A stretch of 64,000 nt of DNA from DATHBD01 sp035296325 (lineage in GTDB: Bacteria > Actinomycetota > Actinomycetes > Mycobacteriales > Micromonosporaceae), in the NCBI GenBank assembly GCA_035296325.1, contig DATHBD010000062.1:186001-250000 (forward strand). The letters are read 5' to 3'. Position numbers and translations under genes: made by a program. Positions 1 through 8,335 of the stretch are shown one piece after another. Below the pieces are notes generated by a model that was not told the origin of the DNA, made no database searches, and saw only the letters and a program-made list of their open reading frames with translations. The stretch's first letter is position 1. Each line of letters starts with the position of its first letter.

Positions 1-336
1 TTCGTGCAGCGGTACACCCAGATCCCGGGTGACACGGTCGACGGGCTGCCGGCCGGTGAGGGCGCGTTCCTGGCGTGCACGTTCTGGCTGGCCGACAACT
101 ACGCGCTGATGGGTCGCCACGAGGAGGCCCGCGAGGTGTTTGAACGGCTGCTGGCCCTGCGTAACGACGTGGGTCTGCTCTCCGAGGAGTACGACCCACG
201 GGCGCGCCGACTGGTCGGCAACTTCCCGCAGGCGTTCAGCCACGTGCCCCTCATCGACACCGCTCGCACCCTCTCCGCCGATGTCGGCCCGTCCGAGGAA
301 CGCCAGGAGGAGGGCCTGCGCTGCTCCCGCCAGTAG
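1..336 (+). CDS. GH15 family glycosidase (glucoamylase/trehalase type), C-terminal part only
   Basis: The reading frame is open from the first base, so the gene begins upstream of the window; only about 111 residues are present. GH15 enzymes hydrolyse terminal alpha-glucosidic bonds with inversion. The visible part is the end of the (alpha/alpha)6 barrel: GEGAFLACTFWLADNYALMG, then LLSEEYDP, whose glutamate fits the family's catalytic base, then GNFPQAFSHVPLI. A short charged tail follows. The family is clear from these motifs. Whether the substrate is trehalose, starch or another alpha-glucan cannot be decided from this part. No signal for membrane attachment or export can be judged because the N-terminus is missing. 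Confidence 0.85.
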   Translation, partial: FVQRYTQIPGDTVDGLPAGEGAFLACTFWLADNYALMGRHEEAREVFERLLALRNDVGLLSEEYDPRARRLVGNFPQAFSHVPLIDTARTLSADVGPSEERQEEGLRCSRQ

Positions 337-380
337 CAGGCCCGTCGCCCGGGCCCCGGCGGTCTGGCCGGACATGGCGG

Positions 381-418
381 GAAATGATCGCGAAACAATC
401 GACGCGGTTCCCTGAAAT
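381..418 (+). promoter_or_regulatory. possible GlnR box upstream of amt
   Basis: Four 5-mers sit at exact 11-base steps: GAAAT (381), GAAAC (392), CGCGG (403) and GAAAT (414). Actinobacterial GlnR boxes alternate gTnAC and GaAAC half-sites with 6-base spacers, and ammonium transporter genes are classic GlnR targets. The GaAAC-type half-sites at 392 and 414 fit well; the two gTnAC positions are poor. The element lies 60-97 bases before the amt start. This is inference from spacing and context. Confidence 0.4.
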
Positions 419-477
419 CATCTCCCGGTTCACTGCCCGACAACATCGTTCTGGCGGGATACCAAGGAGAATCTACA

Positions 478-1788
478 GTGGATACTGGAAGCACCGCGTG
501 GATGCTGGCCAGCACCGCGCTCGTCTTATTGATGGTCCCCGGCCTCGCGTTGTTCTACGGCGGCATGGTCGGCGCCAGGCGAGTACTCAACATGGTCATG
601 ATGACCTTCGGTGCTGTCGCCGTGGTCTGTTTCCTCTGGGTCCTGTACGGCTACTCAGCGGCATTCGGCGACTCGATCGGCGGCGCCGGAATCCTCGGTA
701 ACCCCCTGGAGGCATTCGGTCTCGGCTCGTTGATCGCCGAGGACACCGAAGCCACCATTCCGGCCGCCGTGTTCGTGGCCTTCCAGATGCTGTTCGCCGG
801 GCTGACCACGGCGCTCATCGCCGGCGCGGTGGCCGACCGGATGAAGTTCGGCGTCTGGCTGATCTTCGCCGGCATCTGGTCCACCCTCGTCTACCTGCCC
901 GTCGCCCACTGGGTGTTCGCGTTCGACAGCGACGCCGTCACCGGCGGCTGGATCGCCAACGACCTGAAGGCGATCGACTTCGCCGGTGGTACGGCGGTGC
1001 ACATCAACGCCGGAGCGGCTGCGCTCGCCGCCGTCCTGGTGCTCGGCAAGCGCACCGGCTGGCCGCACGCCGTCCACAAGCCGCACAACCTGCCCCTGGT
1101 GACCCTCGGCGCCGGCCTGCTGTGGTTCGGCTGGCTGGGCTTCAACGGCGGCTCGGCGCTGTCCTCCGGCAACGCCGCAGCCGTGGCGGTGCTCAACACC
1201 ATCGCGGCGGCCGCGGCAGCCGCGCTGGCGTGGATCGTGGTGGAGCGGATCAAGGGTGGCGCGATGACCTCCCTCGGCAAGGCCTCCGGCATCGTCGCGG
1301 GCCTGGTTGCCATCACCCCGGCCTGCGGCGCCGTCAATCCGCTCGGTGCACTGGCGATCGGCGTGATCGCCGGCGCGGTGTGCGCGCTGGCGGTCAACCT
1401 CAAGTACCGCCTCGGCTACGACGACTCGCTCGACGTGGTCGGCGTGCACCTGGTCGGCGGCATCGTGGGGACCCTGCTGATCGGCATCTTCGCGGTGGAC
1501 GAGGCGCCGAACGCGCGCTCCGGCCTCCTCGACGGCGGCGGGCTCGGGCTGCTCGGGGCGCAGGCGGGCGCGGCGTTCGCCGTGCTGGCGTACTCCTTCG
1601 TCGTGACCTTCGTGATCGTCAAGGTCATGCAGATGACCGTCGGCCTGCGGGTCAGCTCGGACGTCGAGCGCGACGGCATCGACACCCTGCACCGCGAGTC
1701 CGGCTACGACTTCCTCGGCCCCGGCACCTCGGCGGAGGTCGGCGAGCCGGCCTCGACCCGCACCCCGGACGCACCCGCCCGGGTGTAG
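478..1788 (+). CDS. amt: ammonium transporter (Amt/MEP/Rh family)
   Basis: This 436-residue polytopic membrane protein conducts ammonium/ammonia across the cytoplasmic membrane. Length and about eleven hydrophobic segments match Amt. Signature elements are visible: the periplasmic recruitment region with AIDFAGGTAVHINAGAAALA (conserved Asp and first pore His) and the second pore His in VGVHLVGGIVGTLLIG. The C-terminal VGLRVSSDVERDGIDTLHRESGYDF is the usual cytosolic tail. The GTG start at 478 follows an AAGGAGA ribosome site at 464-470. The usual glnB and glnD partners do not follow; the next gene encodes a ZIP-family protein, so this amt stands alone. A GlnR-like box lies upstream. Confidence 0.96.
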   Translation: MDTGSTAWMLASTALVLLMVPGLALFYGGMVGARRVLNMVMMTFGAVAVVCFLWVLYGYSAAFGDSIGGAGILGNPLEAFGLGSLIAEDTEATIPAAVFVAFQMLFAGLTTALIAGAVADRMKFGVWLIFAGIWSTLVYLPVAHWVFAFDSDAVTGGWIANDLKAIDFAGGTAVHINAGAAALAAVLVLGKRTGWPHAVHKPHNLPLVTLGAGLLWFGWLGFNGGSALSSGNAAAVAVLNTIAAAAAAALAWIVVERIKGGAMTSLGKASGIVAGLVAITPACGAVNPLGALAIGVIAGAVCALAVNLKYRLGYDDSLDVVGVHLVGGIVGTLLIGIFAVDEAPNARSGLLDGGGLGLLGAQAGAAFAVLAYSFVVTFVIVKVMQMTVGLRVSSDVERDGIDTLHRESGYDFLGPGTSAEVGEPASTRTPDAPARV

Positions 1789-1908
1789 CTCCACCCTGGT
1801 CGCGGCTCCGGCCGTCCCGCCTGCTCCCTGGTGTGGACGGTCGGGGCCGCCCTTGTCGCGGCGCAGGTGGCCTGATTCGGCCGGGCCCGATCTGGGCATC
1901 AGGACGGT

Positions 1909-2685
1909 ATGGTTCGCGCTGCCGTCTTCGGAGTGATCGCGTCGTCCGCCCTCATCATCGGAGCGGTCCTGGGGGTGTGGATCCGGCTGCCCCAGCGGCT
2001 GCTCGCGATGCTGCTGGCCTTCGCCGCCGGGTCGTTGATCACAGCGTTGGCCTTCGAACTGTTCGAGGACTCCTACGAACAGGGCGGCGCCATCGCGGCC
2101 GGTGTCGGCTTCGCCGCCGGTGCGGTGGTTTTCACGGTGATCAGTGCCTGGCTCGATCGTCGGGTGGAGCGGGCGGTGGATCAGGCCGGGTCCGCCAAGG
2201 TCGACACGAACGCCGCCAGCACCGAGCGCACCGTCTCCGCCTCGGCCACGGGGAGCGCCGCCGGCCTGGCCCTGCTCGCGGCGGTGACGCTGGACGGTGT
2301 GCCGGAGAACCTCGCGCTTGGCGTCAGCCTGGGCGAGGCGGGTACGGGTGGGCTGGTCCTCCTGGTCGCGATCTTCCTGTCGAACCTGCCCGAGTCGCTG
2401 GTCGGAGCGGCCTCAATGCGCGAGCAGGGTCGATCGACAGCGTTTGTCATCGGCACCTGGGCGATCGCGGCGGTGCTGCTGGCCGGGGCGGTCGTGCTCG
2501 GCCGTGGCCTGCTCGCCGGCGCCGAGGGGGCCGCCATCTCGGTCCCGTTGGCGTTCGCCGCCGGCGCGGTGGTCGCGTCGCTCGCCGACACGCTGATGCC
2601 GGAGGCGTACGAGAAGGGCGGCTCGGCAGCCGCATTGGCCACCGCCGCCGGGTTCCTGCTGAGCTTCCTGCTCTCGACGCTGTGA
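1909..2685 (+). CDS. ZIP-family metal transporter with atypical metal-site motifs
   Basis: A 258-residue membrane protein with eight hydrophobic segments and a charged loop near residues 80-115, the layout of ZIP zinc/iron permeases. The two signature helices are recognisable but altered: TM4 reads LDGVPENLALG where classical ZIPs have HNxPEG, and TM5 reads SNLPESLVGA where they have HExPHE. The proline-glutamate cores remain while the histidines are lost, so metal choice or even transport activity is uncertain. The ATG at 1909 follows an AGGA element. It lies 120 bases after amt on the same strand and ends at a strong hairpin. The assignment to the ZIP superfamily is sound; zinc transport is not shown. 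Confidence 0.82.
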   Translation: MVRAAVFGVIASSALIIGAVLGVWIRLPQRLLAMLLAFAAGSLITALAFELFEDSYEQGGAIAAGVGFAAGAVVFTVISAWLDRRVERAVDQAGSAKVDTNAASTERTVSASATGSAAGLALLAAVTLDGVPENLALGVSLGEAGTGGLVLLVAIFLSNLPESLVGAASMREQGRSTAFVIGTWAIAAVLLAGAVVLGRGLLAGAEGAAISVPLAFAAGAVVASLADTLMPEAYEKGGSAAALATAAGFLLSFLLSTL

Positions 2686-2694
2686 CCGGCGCCT

Positions 2695-2730
2695 GGTTCG
2701 GCCAACCGCAGCCCTGCGGGTAGCCGAACC
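2695..2730 (+). terminator. hairpin terminator after the ZIP gene
   Basis: A 17-base stem (2695-2711 with 2714-2730) has two mismatches and a 2-base loop; the outer arms are GGTTCGGC and GCCGAACC. It lies 10 bases past the stop codon. There is no T-run, as is common in high-GC actinobacteria. Confidence 0.75.
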
Positions 2731-2818
2731 CAGCCGGGCCCGGCCGAACCCGTTGCCCCCCGATTCCGCCCGTCGAGATGATGCGGCCGGGATCCACCAC
2801 GGGGGAGGCGGTTGCTTC

Positions 2819-4165
2819 ATGGGAAGAGGGATTCGCCGCGGGGTCGGGCTTGTGCTCGCCGCGGTGCTGGTGTCGGTAGCGTCGGTGTTCGCGGTGCCGC
2901 AGACCGCACACGCGGCGACGACCGCCACGTTGGGCACCGTCTACTACTGGAACGACTCCCTGCTGGAGGCCTTCCGACGGCAGGGCGGCGGTCCCGGGCC
3001 ACTGTCGCGGGCGGCCGCGATGATGCACGGCGCCGTGTTCGACGTCCTGAACTCGGCGCAGTGGGCCAGGCAGGCCAATCTCGGCAACGGCTACGCCGCA
3101 GCCTTCACGACCGCCGAGACGAGCGCCGACGTCGACGACGATCTCGCCGCCGGCATCGCGGCCCGGGATGTCCTGATCGACGCGCTTCCCCAGCAGAGCG
3201 CCTACGTCCAGCAGCGGTACAGCCAGCGCCACGGCGGCGCCGGGCAGGCGGCCGCGAGCGCTCTGGCCGACCAGGTCGTCCAGGCGGTCCGCGCCAACCG
3301 CGCCAACGACGGGGCGAACACGCCGGCCGGCTACACGCCGGACAATGTGCCGGGCGCCTGGCGGCCCACCGGCGGCTGTACGCCGGTCCACCCGCACTGG
3401 GGCGCGGTCCGGCCATTCGTGATGACGTCCTCCGCGCAGGTCCGTCGTCCCGCGCCCGGCTTCTTCGCGACGTACCCGTCGCTGCTCGCCAGCACCCTCT
3501 ACACCACCCAGCTCAACGAGGTACGGGAACTCGGCCGCGCCGACTCCACCAGCCGGACGCCCGAGCAGACCCAGATCGCCTTCTACTGGGCCAACGACGC
3601 CAACGGCACCTACAAGCCACCGGGGCACCTGCTCGACCACACCGCGGTCGTGGCGCTGCCGCGGTTCGCCAACCCCATCCCGCTTGCGCGGCTCTTCGCC
3701 CGGGTCTCGTTCGTGCTGGCCGATGCCGCGATCGCGGCGTGGGATCAGAAGTTCCGGACGCCGATCGACCTGTGGCGCCCGATCGACGCGATCCGGTTGG
3801 CCGGCACCGACGACAATCCCGCGACCGTCCCGGACAGCACCTGGCAGCCGCTCGGCGCCACGCCGTGCTTCCCGGCCTGGTCCGCCGGGCACGCCGCCTT
3901 CGCCGGAGCCTGGGCCGGAGTGATGCGCCAGGACCTCGGGGACAACGTCACCTATACGGCGGGAACCGAAGACCCGAACGCCAGGGGCGTGACGCGCACC
4001 TTCACCAGTTTCACCCAGGCGGCCGCCGAGAACGCCCGTAGCCGGGTCTACCTCGGTGTCCACTTCCAGTTCGACAACGACGACGGGCTGGCCAGCGGTG
4101 GACAGATCGCCGATCTGGCGGTGACCACGATGTCAGCGATCCGCTGCGCCAAGCCCTGCGCCTGA
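2819..4165 (+). CDS. secreted vanadium-dependent haloperoxidase-like (PAP2 superfamily) protein
   Basis: The ATG at 2819 follows GGGGGAGG and opens a 448-residue protein with a clear signal peptide ending near AHA-ATTATL. The body matches bacterial vanadium haloperoxidase/PAP2-fold proteins: DLWRPIDAIR, PCFPAWSAGHAAFAG with the catalytic His at about residue 357, and a C-terminal RSRVYLGVHFQFDNDDG carrying the second Arg/His pair that binds vanadate or phosphate. These enzymes either oxidise halides with hydrogen peroxide or act as acid phosphatases; sequence alone does not separate the two. It stands alone, with its last 33 bases overlapping the convergent regulator gene. Confidence 0.85.
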   Translation: MGRGIRRGVGLVLAAVLVSVASVFAVPQTAHAATTATLGTVYYWNDSLLEAFRRQGGGPGPLSRAAAMMHGAVFDVLNSAQWARQANLGNGYAAAFTTAETSADVDDDLAAGIAARDVLIDALPQQSAYVQQRYSQRHGGAGQAAASALADQVVQAVRANRANDGANTPAGYTPDNVPGAWRPTGGCTPVHPHWGAVRPFVMTSSAQVRRPAPGFFATYPSLLASTLYTTQLNEVRELGRADSTSRTPEQTQIAFYWANDANGTYKPPGHLLDHTAVVALPRFANPIPLARLFARVSFVLADAAIAAWDQKFRTPIDLWRPIDAIRLAGTDDNPATVPDSTWQPLGATPCFPAWSAGHAAFAGAWAGVMRQDLGDNVTYTAGTEDPNARGVTRTFTSFTQAAAENARSRVYLGVHFQFDNDDGLASGGQIADLAVTTMSAIRCAKPCA

Positions 4166-5542
4166 CCGGCCCTGGCCTGCGGCGACGGCAAGCTCCGAGG
4201 CGTACAACCGGAGGAGTTCGGCCATCGCGTAACGGCCCGGCCCGGTCGGCTCCACGAGGTGCGCCGCGACCAACGCGTCGAGGTGGCGGCGCACCTGCGC
4301 GGGTGACCGGTGCACCACCGCGGTCGCGTCGTCGACGGTGAAGTCGGGCTCCGGTGCCGACGCCAGACTGCGGAACGTCGCCCGGATGAGGTCGGGCAAC
4401 GCGGCGTACGAGGAGTCGAAGGCGGCGCGCACCGCCGTGCCGTTGTCGCCCACCAGGCTGAGCTGTGCCAGTCGGTCTCCGGACGCCAGCCGGGCGGCAT
4501 AATCCGCCACCGTCCAATGCGGATGATCCACCAGATTGGCGGCCACGATCCGCAGCGCCAGCGGCAGGTGGCCGCACAGTCGGGCCAGTTCCCGGATCGC
4601 GGGGAGCTGCGCGGCAACGCGGGCCGGGCCGAGCATCGATGCGATCACGTCCACCGCATCGTCGGCCGGCAGCGGGCCGAGCGTCAGACGCACGACGTCA
4701 TCGCCTGCGACCAGCCCGGACAGCCGGTTCCGGCTGGTGACCAGCGTCGTGCAGTCCGGCCCGCCCGGCAGCAGCGGGCGGACCTGCTCGGCGTCACGCG
4801 CGTCGTCCAGGACGATCAGCAGGCGCCGGGAGTACGTGAGGGACCGGTACAGCCCGATCCGGCTGCCGAGCTCCGCCGGAACTTCACCGGGCGGTACCCC
4901 CAGCGCGGTCAGCAGGTGCAGGAGCGCGTCGCCCGGGTCGGGGTCGGGTCGGGTGGCAACTCCGGCCAGGTCGACGTAGAGCTGACCACCCCGGTGGTGC
5001 CGGGCGAACCGGTGCCCCCAGTGCAGTGCCAGCGCCGTCTTGCCGACGCCGGCCGGTCCCACGATCAGGGCCAGCAGCGGGTGATCCAGGCCGGCGCGCT
5101 CGGAGTGCCGGGTGTCCAGCTGGTCCAGCGCGGCTTGCCGGCCGACCAGGTGCGGAAGGCCTCGTGGCAGCTGGTGCGGGCCGGTGCGCTGGCGGCTGTG
5201 CTGCGGCCGGCGGGGTCGCGGCAACGGTGCGTCCAGCCGCTCCCGGACCTCCCGCCATCCGGCGTCCCAGGCTGCGACATCGCTCGTCGTTCCACCGCAG
5301 GCGTGCACGAACCGACGCACCACCTCCAGTCGCGGCAGCCGGGTGCGGTCCGGGCGGACGGCGTCGGCGAGCGTACTGCTGGGGACACCACATCTGCGGC
5401 GGAGCACCTCGAAGGACGGGTCACCGGCCCACAGCTTGAGCTGCCGCAGGCAGGCGACGAACTCGGAAAGAGTCCGTGCCGACGCCGGGTCTGGTGCTGA
5501 TTGCCCTGATCTGCTCCCGTACGGATCCTGGGCTAGCATCAC
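4133..5542 (-). CDS. NB-ARC/STAND-type ATPase regulator with N-terminal helix-turn-helix
   Basis: A 469-residue cytosolic protein. Residues about 25-110 form the DNA-binding-like region common in actinobacterial NB-ARC proteins (LKLWAGDPSFEVLRRRCGVP, then LPRLEVVRRFVHACGG). An NB-ARC nucleotide-binding domain follows, with P-loop GPAGVGKTALALHWGH at about 165-180, the Walker B-like LLIVLDDARD and the LPLALRIVAANL (GLPLAL) motif. A winged-helix-like end closes the protein. Unlike AfsR/SARP proteins there is no bacterial transcriptional activator domain or TPR array after it, so it is a short version. It is transcribed divergently from crcB and overlaps the haloperoxidase gene by 33 bases at its 3' end. 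Target genes are unknown. Confidence 0.8.
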   Translation of the reverse strand: MMLAQDPYGSRSGQSAPDPASARTLSEFVACLRQLKLWAGDPSFEVLRRRCGVPSSTLADAVRPDRTRLPRLEVVRRFVHACGGTTSDVAAWDAGWREVRERLDAPLPRPRRPQHSRQRTGPHQLPRGLPHLVGRQAALDQLDTRHSERAGLDHPLLALIVGPAGVGKTALALHWGHRFARHHRGGQLYVDLAGVATRPDPDPGDALLHLLTALGVPPGEVPAELGSRIGLYRSLTYSRRLLIVLDDARDAEQVRPLLPGGPDCTTLVTSRNRLSGLVAGDDVVRLTLGPLPADDAVDVIASMLGPARVAAQLPAIRELARLCGHLPLALRIVAANLVDHPHWTVADYAARLASGDRLAQLSLVGDNGTAVRAAFDSSYAALPDLIRATFRSLASAPEPDFTVDDATAVVHRSPAQVRRHLDALVAAHLVEPTGPGRYAMAELLRLYASELAVAAGQGRSGAGLGAADR

Positions 5543-5676
5543 CCTCCTACGGAACTGACGCGAAGGGACCTACGGAAACGGTATAGCCGCCGCGCCACGC
5601 GATGAGCCGCCGGATGGAGATCCATGTGCGCGCAACGGTCGTCGGAACCGGCTGAACGGACGGGTAGGGGTGAGCT

Positions 5677-6108
5677 GTGCGGCCGACCATTGACCGGCCG
5701 TCGCAACGGTCGTCGTGGGCCGTGCTGGCCGTGATCGCCGCCGGCGGTGTGCTCGGTGCCTGTGCGCGTCACGGCGCGGCGCTGGCCTGGCCCCATCGCA
5801 CCGGTGAGTTCCCGTGGGCGACGCTCGGCGTGAACGTGTCCGGGTGCCTGCTGATCGGCGTACTGATGGTGCTGATCACCGAGGTGTGGGCCGCGCACCC
5901 GCTGATCCGACCCTTTCTGGGCACCGGGGTGCTCGGCGGGTACACCACCTTCTCCACGTACACCGTCGATGTGGCACAGCTGGTGGCCGCCGGCGCGGTG
6001 GGCCCCGGGCTGGGCTACCTGGCCGGCACCCTCGCCGCGGCGCTGGCTGCGGTGTATGCCGGCAGCACCGGGACCCGGCTCGTCGCCGCGCGGCTGCGCC
6101 GACCGTGA
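5677..6108 (+). CDS. crcB: fluoride exporter CrcB/Fluc, first copy
   Basis: A 143-residue four-helix membrane protein. CrcB/Fluc channels export fluoride as double-barrelled dimers. Diagnostic elements are WATLGVNVSGCLLIG (conserved pore Asn) and GTGVLGGYTTFSTYTVD (Gly-Thr-Thr-Phe-Ser box). The GTG at 5677 follows AGGGGTGAG. Its stop codon shares one base with the start of the second crcB copy (TGATG), so the two are translationally coupled, as expected for a heterodimeric Fluc pair. No convincing fluoride riboswitch was found in the upstream 134 bases. Confidence 0.93.
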   Translation: MRPTIDRPSQRSSWAVLAVIAAGGVLGACARHGAALAWPHRTGEFPWATLGVNVSGCLLIGVLMVLITEVWAAHPLIRPFLGTGVLGGYTTFSTYTVDVAQLVAAGAVGPGLGYLAGTLAAALAAVYAGSTGTRLVAARLRRP

Positions 6109-6491
6109 TGACCGCGATGAGCTTCCTCTATGTCGCGCTCGGCGCGGCGATCGGCGCGCCGCTGCGGTACCTGGTCGACCGGGCGGTGCAGGCCCGGCAC
6201 AACTCCCCGGCCCCGTGGGGCACCTTCGTGGTCAACGTCGCCGGTTCCCTCATCCTCGGCGTCCTGGCCGGCGGCGCCGCTGCCGGCGCGGTGCCGGGCA
6301 CAGTGACGGCGCTGCTGGGCACCGGGCTGTGTGGGGCGCTGACCACATACTCCACCTTCGGCTACGAGACCGTCCGGCTGATCGAGGGCGGGGCCGGCCG
6401 CTACGCCGTGCTCAACGTCGCGGCCAGCCTCGCCGCCGGCCTCGCCGCCGCGTTCGCCGGCATCACGGTCGCGACGGCGATCTGGGCCTGA
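6108..6491 (+). CDS. crcB: fluoride exporter CrcB/Fluc, second copy
   Basis: A 127-residue four-helix membrane protein, homologous to the preceding gene but shorter at both ends. It has WGTFVVNVAGSLILGVLAGG and GTGLCGALTTYSTFGYE, the same Asn and Thr-Thr-x-Ser-x-Phe elements. The ATG at 6108 overlaps the upstream TGA; another ATG nine bases later is a possible alternative. Tandem crcB genes are typical of Gram-positive bacteria and usually encode two subunits of one channel. The 3' end faces the arabinanase gene across a 19-base gap. Confidence 0.92.
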   Translation: MTAMSFLYVALGAAIGAPLRYLVDRAVQARHNSPAPWGTFVVNVAGSLILGVLAGGAAAGAVPGTVTALLGTGLCGALTTYSTFGYETVRLIEGGAGRYAVLNVAASLAAGLAAAFAGITVATAIWA

Positions 6492-6514
6492 CCGCCGTCG
6501 CGCCGTCCGGTCAG
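6488..6514. terminator. short bidirectional hairpin between convergent genes
   Basis: CTGACCG (6488-6494) pairs with CGGTCAG (6508-6514) around a 13-base loop. It overlaps the ends of both convergent genes. The stem is only 7 bases, so this is a modest candidate. Confidence 0.4.
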
Positions 6515-8112
6515 TACGCGAAGGGCCATCCCGCGGAGTCCCAGCCGAGCCGGTTGATGCCGAGGTGCGACGCGTTGTTGTTGGCGTACCAGTGGTAGAA
6601 GAGGTGGTAGCCGTCGTTGTCCTCGAGGACCGCCTGGTGGCCCGGGCCGTGGATGCTGCCCCGTCCGGCGAGAATCTCGTTGCCCCCACCGGAGATCATC
6701 GCCCGGCCGTTACGGTCCACGAACGGCCCGGTCACCGACGCCGACCGACCCACCATGATGCGGTACGTGCTCGCCGCGCCCCGGCAGCAGGCGTCGAACG
6801 ACACGAACAGGTAGTACCAGTTTCCACGCCGGATCAGCGTGGGCGCCTCGATGCCGCCGCTGTTGCTGGCCAGGGAGTGCAGGGCGGTGCCGGTACGCCG
6901 GCCGGTGGTCGGGTCGAGTTCGATCATCTTGATGCCGGTCCAGAACGAACCGTAGGTCAGCCACCAGCGCCCGCCGTCGATGAAGAGGTTGGGGTCGATG
7001 GCGTTGTGGTTGCTCGAGTTCGTGGTGGAGACGATCAGGCCCTGGTTGGTCCACGAACCGGCGGCGCCGGTGGTGCTGGTGGCCAGGAAGATGGCCGAGT
7101 TGCGCGAGCCGAACGTCGAGGCGGAGTAGTACATGTAGTAGCGGCCGTTGACGTAGCTGATGTCCGGGGCCCACAGGTGGTTGCTGTTGTTGGTGTACGG
7201 GTGCGCCCAGGACACCGCACCGGAGAACGCCGAGCCGGCGTTGCGCCAGGTGATCCGGTCGGTGGAGGTCTTGAGCGAGATCCCGTTGCCGGTCGCGGCG
7301 AGCAGGTACGTGCCGGACGGCGTCTTCACCACCTCGGGGTCGTGCACCCCGGTGTCGCCGGCGACGTTGCCGGTCCCCGGGTACGACGCGGGTGGCGTCG
7401 TGGGCCCCCCGTTGCCACCGCCGGTGGGTGGCGTTACCGGTGCCGCTCCCACCCGGACAAGCTGCCACTGCTGGTGAGCGCCGGAGAAGTCGGTGAACTG
7501 GGACACGCGCGCACCGTCGGCGAGCGACAACTCCCAGGTCTCCAGCGCCTTGCCACTGTTCCGATTGATCAGCTTCACATATCCGCTGTCCGTGTCGACC
7601 ACCTGGAACTGCTGGTTGGTGCCGTTGGTGTCGGCCCACTGCACGACGTTGGCACCGTCCAGAGTGGACCTCGCGGACACGTCGAGCACCTTGCCGCTGT
7701 GCACCGACCGCAGCCGGTAGTAGCCGCCGCCGGAATCGACGAACCGCCACTGCTGGTTGGCCGCGTTGGTGCGGGTCCACTGGATGATCGCCGCGCCGTC
7801 GGCGGTGCCGGCGCCGGACACGTCGATCGCCTTGCCGCTGTGCCGGTTGACCAGCACGTACGACGCGTTGGTGTCGATCGTGGCAGCCTGCGCCGACTGC
7901 ACCGCCACGACGGTCAGCCCGGTGGCGACAAGCGCGGTGGCGGCCGCGACGAGCAGGCCGGGAAGCCGACGCCGGGACGTGACCCGGTGCGATGAAACAC
8001 TCACCGGCGCCGTTGGCCGGGAGGCGGCGTCGGTGCCGACCGGGGGAGTGGTGGCCGGCCGGCGCCAGAATGCGCTGCGCGTGCCGATCGGGCGGGAGCG
8101 GTGCAGGAGCAT
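6511..8112 (-). CDS. secreted GH43 endo-arabinanase-type enzyme with N-terminal ricin-B lectin domain
   Basis: A 533-residue exported enzyme starting at an ATG preceded by GGAGG. A long basic N-region leads into a membrane segment with signal-peptidase site near AQA-ATIDT (about residue 77). Residues 80-205 are a ricin-type beta-trefoil (CBM13) with repeated Q-x-W motifs (NQQWRFVD, NQQFQVV, HQQWQLV). After a Gly/Pro/Thr linker comes a GH43 five-bladed propeller with catalytic Asp in VHDPEV, the modulating Asp in NAIDPNLF and the general acid in GGIEAPTLI. The propeller features fit alpha-1,5-L-arabinan hydrolases, which cut pectin arabinan side chains. It is monocistronic. Confidence 0.9.
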   Translation of the reverse strand: MLLHRSRPIGTRSAFWRRPATTPPVGTDAASRPTAPVSVSSHRVTSRRRLPGLLVAAATALVATGLTVVAVQSAQAATIDTNASYVLVNRHSGKAIDVSGAGTADGAAIIQWTRTNAANQQWRFVDSGGGYYRLRSVHSGKVLDVSARSTLDGANVVQWADTNGTNQQFQVVDTDSGYVKLINRNSGKALETWELSLADGARVSQFTDFSGAHQQWQLVRVGAAPVTPPTGGGNGGPTTPPASYPGTGNVAGDTGVHDPEVVKTPSGTYLLAATGNGISLKTSTDRITWRNAGSAFSGAVSWAHPYTNNSNHLWAPDISYVNGRYYMYYSASTFGSRNSAIFLATSTTGAAGSWTNQGLIVSTTNSSNHNAIDPNLFIDGGRWWLTYGSFWTGIKMIELDPTTGRRTGTALHSLASNSGGIEAPTLIRRGNWYYLFVSFDACCRGAASTYRIMVGRSASVTGPFVDRNGRAMISGGGNEILAGRGSIHGPGHQAVLEDNDGYHLFYHWYANNNASHLGINRLGWDSAGWPFAY

Positions 8113-8335
8113 GACATCCTCCGAAGCCGCCTGGCAGGCAATCCGGTGCGGCGCCCCGCGGAAAGTGGGACGCGCGGATCACGAAAATCAGGAGACGCCC
8201 GGTGGCGGAACGGGCGGCCTGGAGGCGCGGTATCGACCAACGTCGTACAGTGGGGCGGAACCGGATTGAACCATCTGCCCGGACGGCGGCGCAAGCATCA
8301 CCGTCGGTAGGCCCCAGGTCGGCGCCGGGTCAGCG

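Noticed and set aside
655..1899. 414-codon minus-strand frame opposite amt
   Set aside because: It is an antisense shadow of a high-GC gene: the amt frame has the motifs and codon bias, the shadow has low-complexity Arg/Gly/His runs.
5543..5676. Fluoride riboswitch before crcB
   Set aside because: Some GATG and AACCGGCTGA fragments are present, but the conserved pseudoknot and CTGATGRCNCCTAC block are absent.
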